Source: an uncultured bacterium
Lineage (GTDB): Bacteria; Bacillota; Clostridia; Lachnospirales; Lachnospiraceae
Direction of reading: 5' to 3'
DNA: 33,037 nucleotides
Assembly (NCBI GenBank): GCA_947651225.1
Contig: CANSYK010000038.1
Coordinates: forward strand, 1-33,037
Below the pieces are notes generated by a model. It did no database searches. It saw only the letters and a list, made by a program, of their open reading frames with translations, and was not told the DNA's origin. Positions 22,672 through 30,314 of the stretch are shown one piece after another (the first letter of the stretch is position 1; each line of letters opens with the position of its first letter). The translations under genes were made by a program, and so were the position numbers.

Positions 22672-23925
22672 TTATTCTTCACTTGAGCCAGCAGCATCAG
22701 AGGAATCTTCATTCATCTTTTCCAAATCTTCCGCTGTTACAATATCCGTTGTTACCGTTCCAATGGTTACATCTGTCCATATATCTGTATTTACAACAAC
22801 ATCATAACTCTCTTCTTCCTTCTCATACCATGTCTGGTATGCCTCATTCTGCTTTGCCTCAATTGCGTCGTCACAGGCATTTTTGTACGCTTCATCTGAA
22901 TTGTTATTTACCATCTTTACCACAACATAATAATTTTCATCCAGAATGGCCTCTGATATCGCACCATTTTTCATTTTTTTAATCTTCTTTAAATTATCTT
23001 CTGAAACATAAGACCAGCCGTCTTTTTCTGTAAAGTTTCCGTCTTTTTCCAAAGTAATACTACTCTCATCCTCGCCGAGCAATGTTGTAAAATCCTCTGC
23101 TGTCTTTGCCTTTGACGCAATGTCTTCCATCTTCTTTGCAAGCTCTTTCTTCTCATCATCGGTCAGCTCTTTTGTTTCGCCTTCTTCTGTACTTGTTGTC
23201 AAAGGTGCATAATAATACTGGATATCATACTGACGGTAATCTTTTTCACTGATATCAGCAATTGCTGCTGCTTCGTCCACATCTTTATTCAAGGTTTCCT
23301 GCTGATCCTCTTTAAAACGGTCCGCAAGCGCCCTCTTCTCAAAACGGTCAGTCAATTTAGATGCTGATACATTAAGCTGCACCTTCTGAAGCCAGGAAAG
23401 CCCTTCTAATTCTTTGTCTGCCTTTTCCTTTGCATCTTTCTTCTCATCTTCTGTCAGTTCGTATTTTGCATCTACTGCCTTCTGATATAATATTTCATAT
23501 TGCACTTCTGTATTTAACAGTTCCTGCTTCCAGCCAATCGAATTTGATACGCCGGACATCGTTCCCTCTTCACTTTGATAGTCAGCCTCCCAGATTGATT
23601 TACCTGTCATGGACTGATACCATTCATCATATGGCAAATAATTGCTTTCCAACTCATAAATTGGATACATCATATCATCTAAGGTAAGTTTTTTATCGCC
23701 TACTGTCACTACAACCTTAGGCTTAAACTGCTGTATAGCGACCCCGATACATAAAACCAGAACCAGCACAACACACAAAACAGTTAAGATAATCGGTTTT
23801 AACTCCCTTCCTGCCAGAAAACCTCCTGTCTGCTTTAACTTCTTTTCCGGTACAGCCGAAGAGTTTTTCGCCTTTTTGTCCTTGTCCTGGTTTTGTTGAT
23901 TTAAAATATTTTTTGATGAATTCAT
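22672..23925 (-). CDS. Membrane-anchored PrsA/SurA-like foldase
   Basis: The product is 417 residues. A charged cytoplasmic tail (1-40) precedes one transmembrane helix (~43-66, PIILTVLCVVLVLVLCIGVA). A large extracytoplasmic SurA_N-like region follows (VVVTVGDKKLTLDDMMYPIY, QKAVDAKYELTEDEKKDA) with a parvulin-like PPIase segment (~245-335, EDFTTLLGEDES, DGWSYVSEDNL). It has no lipobox, so it is held by the helix, unlike PrsA of Bacillus. It should help fold secreted proteins. The Ser/Glu-rich tail is likely disordered. A GGAGG site precedes the ATG. The purL gene follows within 19 bases, an unexpected partner probably reflecting read-through. Confidence 0.8.
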   Translation of the reverse strand: MNSSKNILNQQNQDKDKKAKNSSAVPEKKLKQTGGFLAGRELKPIILTVLCVVLVLVLCIGVAIQQFKPKVVVTVGDKKLTLDDMMYPIYELESNYLPYDEWYQSMTGKSIWEADYQSEEGTMSGVSNSIGWKQELLNTEVQYEILYQKAVDAKYELTEDEKKDAKEKADKELEGLSWLQKVQLNVSASKLTDRFEKRALADRFKEDQQETLNKDVDEAAAIADISEKDYRQYDIQYYYAPLTTSTEEGETKELTDDEKKELAKKMEDIASKAKTAEDFTTLLGEDESSITLEKDGNFTEKDGWSYVSEDNLKKIKKMKNGAISEAILDENYYVVVKMVNNNSDEAYKNACDDAIEAKQNEAYQTWYEKEEESYDVVVNTDIWTDVTIGTVTTDIVTAEDLEKMNEDSSDAAGSSEE

Positions 23926-23986
23926 GTCAATTCCTCCACTTGTATTTCTTTCACTACTGTTTCTAAAAACTAATAGTCTATTCTAT

Positions 23987-24014
23987 ATTCTAGCGAAAAT
24001 CCGAAAGAAGTCAA
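23987..24014 (-). promoter_or_regulatory. Promoter of the foldase-purL transcript
   Basis: On the minus strand, TTGACT (24014-24009), 16 bases, TAGAAT (23992-23987), about 60 bases ahead of the foldase ATG. Confidence 0.55.
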
Positions 24015-24133
24015 GATATATTATTTATACATCAATTACGAATCTATCCATCTGCTTTCCCTTCTGCCAAACTTTTCTGATTCAGCCAGTAAAGAGCTGT
24101 ATCACGTTCCACAGATGTTCCCATTTCAGGATG

Positions 24134-25042
24134 TTATTCCCATTCATACGGCGTATTCTGATAAACATAATAATTAATCCAGTTGCTGTAAAGTGCGTTC
24201 GAAGCACCACGCCATCGCAGCAAAGGCCTCTTCTGGCAATCATCCTCTGGATAATAATGTTCTGGCAGTTCCACTGGCAGATTTTTTCCTGTATCTCTTC
24301 GATATTCTGTATCCAATGTCATTCTGTCATACTCCAGGTGGCCAAGCACAAAAACCTGCTTTCTGTCTTTGGATATTACAATACACTCTCCCAGTTTCTC
24401 AGAGTCCGCCAGAACTACCAAATCTTTACAACAGGCAATCTCTTCATGGTCCATATAAGTATAACGGGAATGTGGAGCAAAAAAAACATCATCAAATCCG
24501 CGGAGTAATGGCTCTTTTCGGTGATGTACATAAAATTCATAGACTCCTGTCACCTTTTTCTCCAAAAGGTGTTTATGTATTCCATAGTGATAGTACAATC
24601 CTGCCTGCGCCCCCCAGCAGATATGGAAGGTACTGGTCACATTAATCTTAGACCATTCCATAATCTTTACCAATTCCTCCCAATACTGCACCTCTTCAAA
24701 CTGCATTTTTTCCACTGGCGCCCCTGTTATAATCAGGCCATCAAACCTTCGGTTTTTTACTTCCTCATATGTTTTATAAAACTCATCCAAATGGCTGGTT
24801 GGTGTATTTTTTCCAATATAAGATGCCGTCGTTAAAAAAGTAATCTCAATCTGAAGCGGAGAATTCGACAGGCTACGCAAAAGCTGCACCTCCGTATCCT
24901 CTTTTAATGGCATAAGGTTGAGTATGGCAATATACAGCGGACGAATATCCTGCGTGGCTGCTCTGTTTGTATCCATCATAAAAATATTTTCTTTCTCCAT
25001 GATCTTCTTTGCTGGAAGATTACTCTTAACCTTAATTGGCAT
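24134..25042 (-). CDS. metAA: Homoserine O-acetyltransferase (MetA family)
   Basis: The product is 302 residues. It acylates homoserine for methionine synthesis, in the cytoplasm. The catalytic residues are C142 (STFHICWGAQAGLYYHYG), H236 and E238 (FVLGHLEYD). Residue 111 is Glu (TGAPVEKMQFEEV). In the MetA family, Gly at this position (E. coli) goes with succinyl-CoA and Glu (Bacillus cereus) with acetyl-CoA, so I predict acetyl-CoA as donor despite the usual O-succinyltransferase label. The ATG has AGGAG ahead. No SAM riboswitch or T-box fits in the 99-base gap to ligA, which instead carries a repeat copy. Confidence 0.92.
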   Translation of the reverse strand: MPIKVKSNLPAKKIMEKENIFMMDTNRAATQDIRPLYIAILNLMPLKEDTEVQLLRSLSNSPLQIEITFLTTASYIGKNTPTSHLDEFYKTYEEVKNRRFDGLIITGAPVEKMQFEEVQYWEELVKIMEWSKINVTSTFHICWGAQAGLYYHYGIHKHLLEKKVTGVYEFYVHHRKEPLLRGFDDVFFAPHSRYTYMDHEEIACCKDLVVLADSEKLGECIVISKDRKQVFVLGHLEYDRMTLDTEYRRDTGKNLPVELPEHYYPEDDCQKRPLLRWRGASNALYSNWINYYVYQNTPYEWE

Positions 25043-25106
25043 CTAAATCCACTCCTCTCGTTTCAGAACTAAATAACCTAAAAGTTAGTGTTCCTAACCA
25101 TTATTT

Positions 25107-25133
25107 GTTACTATTCATGGCTATCCTAAACAC
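25107..25133 (+). repeat. Interspersed repeat, 5'-half copy (copy 6)
   Basis: GTTACTATTCATGGCTATCC then TAAACACC matches the first ~27 bases of the repeat at 12259 with few changes. It ends 8 bases before the (minus-strand) ligA stop codon. Confidence 0.65.
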
Positions 25134-25141
25134 CCTCAAAA

Positions 25142-27097
25142 TTATGAAAGTGTAAACATTGACATAAATTCTTCCTCAGTCAGAACAGGAATATTTAATT
25201 CCTTAGCTTTTTTATTTTTGGAAGAATTGCTTGTATTATCATTGTTAATCAGATAACTTGTCTTACCAGTTACACTTCCTGTCACTTTTCCGCCACGACT
25301 TTCAATCAGCGCTTTCATTTCATTTCTATTGGTAAAATGGTTTAAACTTCCTGTAATGACAAACTGAATTCCTTCCATATCGCTGACGCTGTTTTCTTCC
25401 TCTTTTTCCAGTGTAATAACAGAAAGCAGGTCATCAATTGTACGATTATTCTGTTCGTCTTGAAAAAAGGCAACAAAAGCCTTTGCAATGACGCTTCCAA
25501 CACCATCTACCTCAACCAGTTCTTCCTCCGTCGCATGGCGCACCCGCTCAAAATCCTGCGCAAAAGACCTGCAAATCAATTTTGCATTAGAAGCTCCAAT
25601 ATTGGGAATCCCAAGACTGTATAAAAAACGGGCAGGCGTTGTCTTTTTCGCTGTCTGGACAGCCTCCCATAATTTTTCATAAGATTTTTCCCCAAAGCCA
25701 TCCATCGACAAAATTTCCTCTTTATGCTCCTGAATCCGAAACAAATCCCCTAACTGATGAACCAGCCCCTTCGCCAAAAGTTTCTCAATGGTCGCCTCCG
25801 ACATCCCGTCAATATTCATGGCATCTCTACTGACAAAAAGTGAAATGGATTTCAACTTTTTCGCCAGACATTCTTTATTTTCACAAAAAAGTACCTCCAC
25901 ACCATTGTCTTTGTGAATCTTTGTCGGCTCCTGACAGACCGGACAAACCTTAGCAGGTTCCAGATTCCCGGAACGTGTCAAATTTTCAGCAATCTGAGGG
26001 ATAATCATATTTGCTTTATAGACCTGAATCGTATCGCCAATCCCAAGCTCTAACTGCTTTACAATACTAAGGTTGTGTACACTGGCACGGCTTACTGTTG
26101 TTCCTTCCAACTCCACCGGATCAAAAATTGCTACTGGATTAATCAGGCCTGTCCGGGAAGCACTCCACTCAATTTCCTGCAGTGTCGTTTCCGCTATCTC
26201 ATCCGCCCATTTAAAGGCAATCGCATTTCTTGGGAACTTTGCCGTCGCACCAAGCGATTCCCCATAGGCAATATCATCAAATAGAAGCACAAGTCCATCC
26301 GACGGAAAATCGTTTGTAGCAATTTTTTGGGAAAATACTCCCACTACATCTGTTATATTTTCTGCCGTAACTCTCTCATATTCCACAACCTCAAAGCCCT
26401 GCTCCTTTAAAAAAAGGTACTTCTGCTCCTGCGAATTGTGAAAATCAACTCCATTTGCTGTAACTAGGGAAAAAGCAAAAAACTTTACATTCCGCTTTGC
26501 CGTAATCTCGTTATTTAACTGCCGCACTGTACCACTGCACAGATTACGGGGATTTTTATACTGCTCTTCTTCTGGCAGCTCTTTGTTAATCCGCCTAAAT
26601 TCAGAATAAGGGATTACTGCCTCTCCCCTTAAAACCACCTGCTCCCTGCAAGGAATTTTTAAAGGAATATTCTGAAATACCTTTGCATTATTGGTAATTA
26701 CTTCCCCTATCTGTCCGTTTCCACGGGTTACTGCCTTTATAAGTTCTCCATTTTCATATGTTAACACCACCGTCAGCCCATCTAATTTCCACGACAAAAG
26801 ACCTTCCTGATTTCCAAGCCATTCCGCAAGTTCTGCCGTCTCCTTCGTCTTATCCAAAGAAAGCATTTGTGAAAGATGCCGCTCCTTTGGCAGTTCGCTT
26901 AAAACCTCATACCCTACTTTCTGTGTCGGACTTTTGGCAAGAACAACGCCACTTTCCTTTTCTAACGACACAAGCTCATCATACAATCTGTCATACTCCA
27001 GATTGCTCATAATCTCGTCCTGCCCCTGATAATATACCATAGCAGCATGATTCAACGTTTTTACAAGCTCTTTCATCCGATCTGTTTTATTTGACAT
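25142..27097 (-). CDS. ligA: NAD-dependent DNA ligase
   Basis: The product is 651 residues, near the family norm. It seals nicks in replication and repair using NAD+. In order: domain Ia (YYQGQDEIMSNLEYDRLYDEL), adenylation domain with the AMP-accepting Lys K104 (SWKLDGLTV, where most LigA read KIDG/KLDG), the OB fold (ASVHNLSIVKQLELGIGDT), a four-Cys zinc finger (CPVC ... CENKEC), helix-hairpin-helix repeats (GIPNIGASNAK, EVDGVGSVIAKAF), and a C-terminal BRCT domain (IQFVITGSLNHFTNRNEM). It starts inside the end of the pseudouridine synthase gene (11-base overlap), with GGAGGG ahead. It may be the chromosome's only ligase; that cannot be told here. Confidence 0.94.
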   Translation of the reverse strand: MSNKTDRMKELVKTLNHAAMVYYQGQDEIMSNLEYDRLYDELVSLEKESGVVLAKSPTQKVGYEVLSELPKERHLSQMLSLDKTKETAELAEWLGNQEGLLSWKLDGLTVVLTYENGELIKAVTRGNGQIGEVITNNAKVFQNIPLKIPCREQVVLRGEAVIPYSEFRRINKELPEEEQYKNPRNLCSGTVRQLNNEITAKRNVKFFAFSLVTANGVDFHNSQEQKYLFLKEQGFEVVEYERVTAENITDVVGVFSQKIATNDFPSDGLVLLFDDIAYGESLGATAKFPRNAIAFKWADEIAETTLQEIEWSASRTGLINPVAIFDPVELEGTTVSRASVHNLSIVKQLELGIGDTIQVYKANMIIPQIAENLTRSGNLEPAKVCPVCQEPTKIHKDNGVEVLFCENKECLAKKLKSISLFVSRDAMNIDGMSEATIEKLLAKGLVHQLGDLFRIQEHKEEILSMDGFGEKSYEKLWEAVQTAKKTTPARFLYSLGIPNIGASNAKLICRSFAQDFERVRHATEEELVEVDGVGSVIAKAFVAFFQDEQNNRTIDDLLSVITLEKEEENSVSDMEGIQFVITGSLNHFTNRNEMKALIESRGGKVTGSVTGKTSYLINNDNTSNSSKNKKAKELNIPVLTEEEFMSMFTLS

Positions 27098-27818
27098 GAT
27101 ATTCCCTCCAACCGCATTCCCGTTTCAATTCTTTAATTTCCTGTGCCGTCAACTCCCGGTAACGGCCTTTTTTTAAGCCCTCTAAAGTAATATTCATTAC
27201 CCTGTCCCTCCGCAAATATACAACACGATATCCAAAATACTCACACATCCGCCGGATCTGGCGGTTCAACCCCTGTGTCAGAATAATATGAAAACTTGTC
27301 TCACTTTCTTTCCATACCTTACAGGGTTTTGTGACTGTATCAAGAATTGGAACTCCTTTTTTCATGCCCTGTATAAATGATTCCTCCACTTTATGGTCCA
27401 CTTTTACAAAATATTCCTTTTCATGCCCATAGCGGCTCCGCAAAATCTTTTCCATCACTTCTCCCTGATTTGTCATAAGAAGAAGCCCTTCTGAATCTTT
27501 ATCTAACCTTCCCACTGGATAAACCCGTTTGGGATATTGAACATATTCTACCACATTTTGAATTTTTTCTCCATGTTCCGTGTCTGCTGTTGTACAGACA
27601 ACCCCTTTCGGCTTATAAAAGGCAAGAAAAATCTCTTCCCCTTCCCTACTTACCACCTTTCCATCAACTGCTACTTCCTGCCCCTCTGACACTTTATCAC
27701 CAGGTATAGCAGTTCGCCCCGCCAATAAAACACGTCCCGCCTGAATCAATCGGTCTGCCTCCCGCCGGGAACATATTCCTGCCTCACTCAAATATTTATT
27801 AATCCGAATCCCTTCCAT
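27087..27818 (-). CDS. RsuA/RluB/RluF-type pseudouridine synthase
   Basis: The product is 243 residues. An N-terminal S4 RNA-binding domain (MEGIRINKYLSEAGICSRRE, ADRLIQAGRVLLAG) is followed by a catalytic domain with the conserved Asp in VGRLDKDSEGLLLMTN and QGLNRQIRRMCEYFGYRV. It isomerises a uridine in ribosomal RNA. The RluF branch (large-subunit rRNA) looks closest, but the exact target is not certain. I chose the ATG at 27818, with GGAGGA 5 bases ahead; the ORF begins earlier at a GTG without a site. It is translationally coupled to ligA. Confidence 0.88.
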   Translation of the reverse strand: MEGIRINKYLSEAGICSRREADRLIQAGRVLLAGRTAIPGDKVSEGQEVAVDGKVVSREGEEIFLAFYKPKGVVCTTADTEHGEKIQNVVEYVQYPKRVYPVGRLDKDSEGLLLMTNQGEVMEKILRSRYGHEKEYFVKVDHKVEESFIQGMKKGVPILDTVTKPCKVWKESETSFHIILTQGLNRQIRRMCEYFGYRVVYLRRDRVMNITLEGLKKGRYRELTAQEIKELKRECGWREYHVK

Positions 27819-27945
27819 TACTTCCTCCACGCACACACCATTATGCTATAACACAATTTTCTGATAATTTAAAAATCCGAGACAGCCAAAGACATTACCA
27901 CATGTTTTTCTTCGGACTATCCCGGACTTATAAACCCGCTTTTAT

Positions 27946-28665
27946 CTATTTCTTTGTTGGAGAAGGACTTGCAGAAGCTGCGTTTCCTCCCTCCTGACTA
28001 ATATTTTCATTATCCTCTTCGTCGTCTTCCAAATCAGAGCTTTCTAACATCTGGTAAAAATCACGCACATCTGCATTTTTACTGACAATCTCCTCCAGAT
28101 TTTTCTGCACGGAATCAATCATCTTCTGAACTTCCTGACTATTATCAAGCGCTTCAATTGCCTCCTGATCCTCTGCCTTGATTGCACTAAGATAAATCGA
28201 AAACTTTCCATCCTCATCTGAAGTAATATAAAGTGCGGTAAGGGATGGCGCTAAAGTATCAATATCATAAATCTTAGCTTCGTAATATACATAAACACGA
28301 TAGGCACCTTCCTGTAATCCCTCATGCAGTATAGTACATTCAATATTTTTATATTCCTCAATAAACTCAGCCTCTGTTACCAGACTTTTTTCGTCCACAT
28401 GAGAAATATCACTGACGCATTCTGCTAACTCCGTCATATCCACTCTCTGCTTTGCGTCGAAATAATTTTTGACCAGTGTTGTGATACTCGCCTCAATCTC
28501 TTTATCAGACATTGTAGACAAAGCACCTGTCGATGGAGCCTTTTCATCCTCCCCTTTCACAAAAGAAAAATTGGTAGAAGGCGCAATCAGCGAAAAAGTT
28601 CCCATCCCAATTAACATAATCGCCAAAGTAAAAATAATAATTAATTTTTTGTATCGTAATCGCAT
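27946..28665 (-). CDS. Membrane-anchored extracytoplasmic protein, unknown function
   Basis: The product is 239 residues. An N-terminal transmembrane helix (~7-27, LIIIFTLAIMLIGMGTFSLIA) is followed by an exported domain (~50-190; DKEIEASITTLVKNYFDAKQ, GAYRVYVYYEAKIYDIDTLA) that looks like an NTF2/lumazine-type alpha+beta fold. An acidic, low-complexity tail ends EDDEEDNENIS ... ASASPSPTKK. Lachnospiraceae carry similar proteins, to my memory without function. The ATG at 28665 was chosen over the TTG at 28686; AAAGGA lies ahead. It follows the tRNA-Arg gene by 49 bases on the same strand and may be read through from it. Confidence 0.7.
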   Translation of the reverse strand: MRLRYKKLIIIFTLAIMLIGMGTFSLIAPSTNFSFVKGEDEKAPSTGALSTMSDKEIEASITTLVKNYFDAKQRVDMTELAECVSDISHVDEKSLVTEAEFIEEYKNIECTILHEGLQEGAYRVYVYYEAKIYDIDTLAPSLTALYITSDEDGKFSIYLSAIKAEDQEAIEALDNSQEVQKMIDSVQKNLEEIVSKNADVRDFYQMLESSDLEDDEEDNENISQEGGNAASASPSPTKK

Positions 28666-28714
28666 AAAATGCGCACATCCTTTCAAAATTTCTTATCGCA
28701 AAGTAAAACACAAC

Positions 28715-28786
28715 GCACCTGAAGGGACTCGAACCCCCGCCACATGGTTCCGGAAACCATTGCTCTATCCACTGAGCTACAGGTGC
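28715..28786 (-). tRNA. tRNA-Arg (CCG)
   Basis: On the minus strand, 72 bases from GCACCTG to CAGGTGC. D arm AGCTCAGTGGATAGAGC, anticodon loop TTCCGGA read as CCG, T arm GGGGGTTCGAGTCCC. No CCA is encoded. Confidence 0.94.
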
Positions 28787-28815
28787 ATAAGATTAAAAAA
28801 GCGTACTGCTTTTCT

Positions 28816-28844
28816 AGTATACCACATTAGACTTCAAAAGTAAA
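28816..28844 (-). promoter_or_regulatory. tRNA-Arg promoter
   Basis: On the minus strand, TTTACT (28844-28839), 17 bases, TATACT (28821-28816), about 30 bases ahead of tRNA-Arg. Confidence 0.6.
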
Positions 28845-28852
28845 GGCATTCG

Positions 28853-28895
28853 TAAAATAAAATAGAGCAAACTCTCTTTAAAGATTTGCTCTATT
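28853..28895 (-). terminator. tRNA-Leu terminator
   Basis: AATAGAGCAAA (28861-28871) pairs exactly with TTTGCTCTATT (28885-28895), followed on the minus strand by TTATTTTA. It starts 5 bases after tRNA-Leu. Confidence 0.7.
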
Positions 28896-28900
28896 GATAA

Positions 28901-28984
28901 TGCGGAAAAAGGGACTTGAACCCTCACTCGGTATCCCGAACATGAACCTGAATCATGCCTGTCTGCCAATTCCAGCATTTCCGC
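28901..28984 (-). tRNA. tRNA-Leu (CAG)
   Basis: On the minus strand, 84 bases including the discriminator A. Acceptor GCGGAAA/TTTCCGC, D arm with TTGGCAGACAGGC, anticodon stem CATGA/TCATG with loop TTCAGGT (anticodon CAG), long variable arm TTCGGGATACCGAG, T arm GGGTTCAAGTCCC. A class II tRNA, as expected for leucine. Confidence 0.92.
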
Positions 28985-29011
28985 AATTGAATTCTTTCGA
29001 ACACAAGATAT

Positions 29012-29040
29012 ATAATAACATTGTTTGCCAAAAAAGTCAA
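29012..29040 (-). promoter_or_regulatory. tRNA-Leu promoter
   Basis: On the minus strand, TTGACT (29040-29035), 17 bases, TATTAT (29017-29012). The -35 lies within the loop and inner stem of the hairpin at 29022-29058. Confidence 0.65.
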
Positions 29041-29058
29041 ATACTTTTTTGGCAAACA
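29022..29058 (-). terminator. Perfect 16-bp hairpin after rubrerythrin
   Basis: TGTTTGCCAAAAAAGT (29022-29037) pairs exactly with 29043-29058 around a 5-base loop. On the minus strand it is followed by TATTATATATCTTG, a poor T-run. Likely the rubrerythrin terminator, superimposed on the tRNA-Leu promoter. Confidence 0.6.
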
Positions 29059-29061
29059 GCA

Positions 29062-29073
29062 GTGAATAATAAC
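29062..29073 (-). repeat. Interspersed repeat core, short copy (copy 7)
   Basis: On the minus strand GTTATTATTCAC, one base off the GTTACTATTCAC core, in the 3' region of rubrerythrin. Too short to be certain it belongs to the family. Confidence 0.4.
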
Positions 29074-29130
29074 AAAAACCGTCCAAAATTCTTATTCGGC
29101 AAAAAGCAGTGACAATGTTATCTGGCTCTT

Positions 29131-29763
29131 TTATTTTCCTAAGTCCTGTGGACGTTTCACATCCATTGCTTCATCTGTCATGGTTGCCAGTGATAAACGG
29201 ATAAAATATCCCTGGGAACTGTCACAGATCGGACAATTCTGTGGTGCTGTCGTCGATTCGATTACATACCCACAGTTTAAGCACATCCAGCCTGTTTTAA
29301 CATCAGAAGCAAACAGCTTGCCTTCTTTTAATAAATCATAGAATCTCTGAAACCTCATTGCATGGATTTTTTCAACATCTGCAATCATATAAAATTTTCC
29401 TGCAATCTGCTTAAAGCCTTCCTGCAATGCAATGTCGCCAAAGTTCCGATAAACATCATCGCTTTCTTTTGTTTCATTTTCTAAGGCATTTTTAAGCTGC
29501 ACTTCTAAATTCTCGGAAGTATTCACCGGATACGCAGCGGCATCCAGAGAAATCTCCTGCCCTTCAAATTCTTTCAGATAACTGTAGAAAACTTCCGCAT
29601 GTTCCTTTTCCTGCTCTGCTGTCAGGTCAAATACTTTTTTCACTACGTACAGGTTATTTTTCATGGCAAGTTCTGCCGCAAAGGTATAACGGTTCCGTGC
29701 CTGGCTTTCTCCTGCAAAAGCACGCATTAGATTTTCCTTTGTTTTACTGTCCTTTAATTCCAT
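29131..29763 (-). CDS. rbr: Rubrerythrin
   Basis: The product is 210 residues. It reduces hydrogen peroxide in anaerobes using a di-iron centre and a rubredoxin-like FeS4 site. The N-terminal four-helix domain shows the iron ligands in AFAGESQARNRY, TAEQEKEHAEVFY and ADVEKIHAMRF. The C-terminal rubredoxin knuckle is CLNCGYV paired with CPICDSSQGYF. I moved the start to the ATG at 29763: GGAGGA lies 7-8 bases ahead of it, whereas the ATG at 29778 contains that site and has none of its own. A terminator separates it from rpsU upstream. Confidence 0.92.
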   Translation of the reverse strand: MELKDSKTKENLMRAFAGESQARNRYTFAAELAMKNNLYVVKKVFDLTAEQEKEHAEVFYSYLKEFEGQEISLDAAAYPVNTSENLEVQLKNALENETKESDDVYRNFGDIALQEGFKQIAGKFYMIADVEKIHAMRFQRFYDLLKEGKLFASDVKTGWMCLNCGYVIESTTAPQNCPICDSSQGYFIRLSLATMTDEAMDVKRPQDLGK

Positions 29764-29853
29764 CTTCTTTTCCTCCATACTTATAAAATCAAGAATCTAA
29801 AAATGTTCTTTGCTATTAATATGGACATTTGGAAAATATATATACCTGCTTTG

Positions 29854-29884
29854 CAAAAGAAAAAGAGGACTGTCATCAGTCCCC
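29854..29884 (-). terminator. rpsU terminator
   Basis: On the minus strand GGGGACTG (29884-29877), loop ATGA, CAGTCCTC (29872-29865), 8 pairs with one G-U, then CTTTTTCTTTT. It lies 20 bases after the rpsU stop. Confidence 0.8.
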
Positions 29885-29904
29885 TATAGGATATCGCTGT
29901 TATT

Positions 29905-30078
29905 TTAATACTTGCGCTTACGAGCTGCCTCAGACTTTTTCTTGCGACGAACGCTTGGCTTCTCATAATGCTCTCTTTTACGAATTTCCTGCTGGATACC
30001 CGCTTTCGCACAATTTCTCTTGAAACGACGTAAAGCATTATCCAATGTCTCATTCTCTTTTACGATCACATTTGACAT
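29905..30078 (-). CDS. rpsU: 30S ribosomal protein S21
   Basis: The product is 57 residues: [20 protein letters not shown], then [20 protein letters not shown] and a very basic tail ending SEAARKRKY. This is the full-length, highly conserved S21, part of the small subunit near the 3' end of 16S rRNA, helping translation start. AGGTG lies 7 bases ahead of the ATG and a stronger GGGGAGG further upstream. The gene is monocistronic with its own promoter, a ~100-base leader with alternative hairpins, and a terminator. It has fewer than 60 codons and is easily missed; a longer frame over the same bases (29781-30053) is spurious. Confidence 0.96.
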   Translation of the reverse strand: MSNVIVKENETLDNALRRFKRNCAKAGIQQEIRKREHYEKPSVRRKKKSEAARKRKY

Positions 30079-30100
30079 AGTCTCACACCTAACCTCCCCT

Positions 30101-30136
30101 CAGTTGTAAATTATGCTTCCAATACACAACTGTGTA
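30101..30136 (-). promoter_or_regulatory. rpsU leader with two exclusive hairpins
   Basis: TACACA (30123-30128)/TGTGTA (30131-30136) is one hairpin. ACAACTG (30126-30132)/CAGTTGT (30101-30107) is another that uses the same bases. The second ends directly before GGGGAGG, so folding could affect ribosome access. Confidence 0.35.
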
Positions 30137-30187
30137 GGGTAATATTTTACCATGAAAGAAACAATATCTCTCATACGCACAAAAAAC

Positions 30188-30215
30188 ATTATACCACATT
30201 TTTCAGAAAGGTCAA
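30188..30215 (-). promoter_or_regulatory. rpsU promoter
   Basis: On the minus strand, TTGACC (30215-30210), 16 bases, TATAAT (30193-30188), about 110 bases ahead of the rpsU ATG. Confidence 0.7.
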
Positions 30216-30291
30216 CCATTTTTTTGCATTTATATATCCCGTCTTTCCCAATCTTGAATGCCCTCTCAAAATTGAGAAAGCTTTCATAAGT

Positions 30292-30314
30292 AGTTTGAAA
30301 GGAACTTTCAAACT
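30292..30314 (-). terminator. Hairpin directly after the membrane-protein gene
   Basis: AGTTTGAAAG (30292-30301), loop GAA, CTTTCAAACT (30305-30314), starting at the base after the stop codon at 30315. A second short hairpin, TCTCAA/TTGAGA, lies just beyond. There is no long T-run. Confidence 0.5.

Noticed and set aside
24040-24133. Small frame after the metAA stop (MGTSVERDTALYWLNQ...)
   Set aside because: 26 codons with no ribosome binding site; more likely chance reading in the metAA 3' region.
25043-25141. SAM riboswitch or T-box before metAA
   Set aside because: Only 99 bases are available and they hold the repeat copy; no conserved SAM or T-box core is seen.
29781-30053. 90-residue minus-strand frame over rpsU
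   Set aside because: It is an out-of-frame reading of the S21 gene (29905-30078), which is unmistakable in its own frame with a promoter and terminator.
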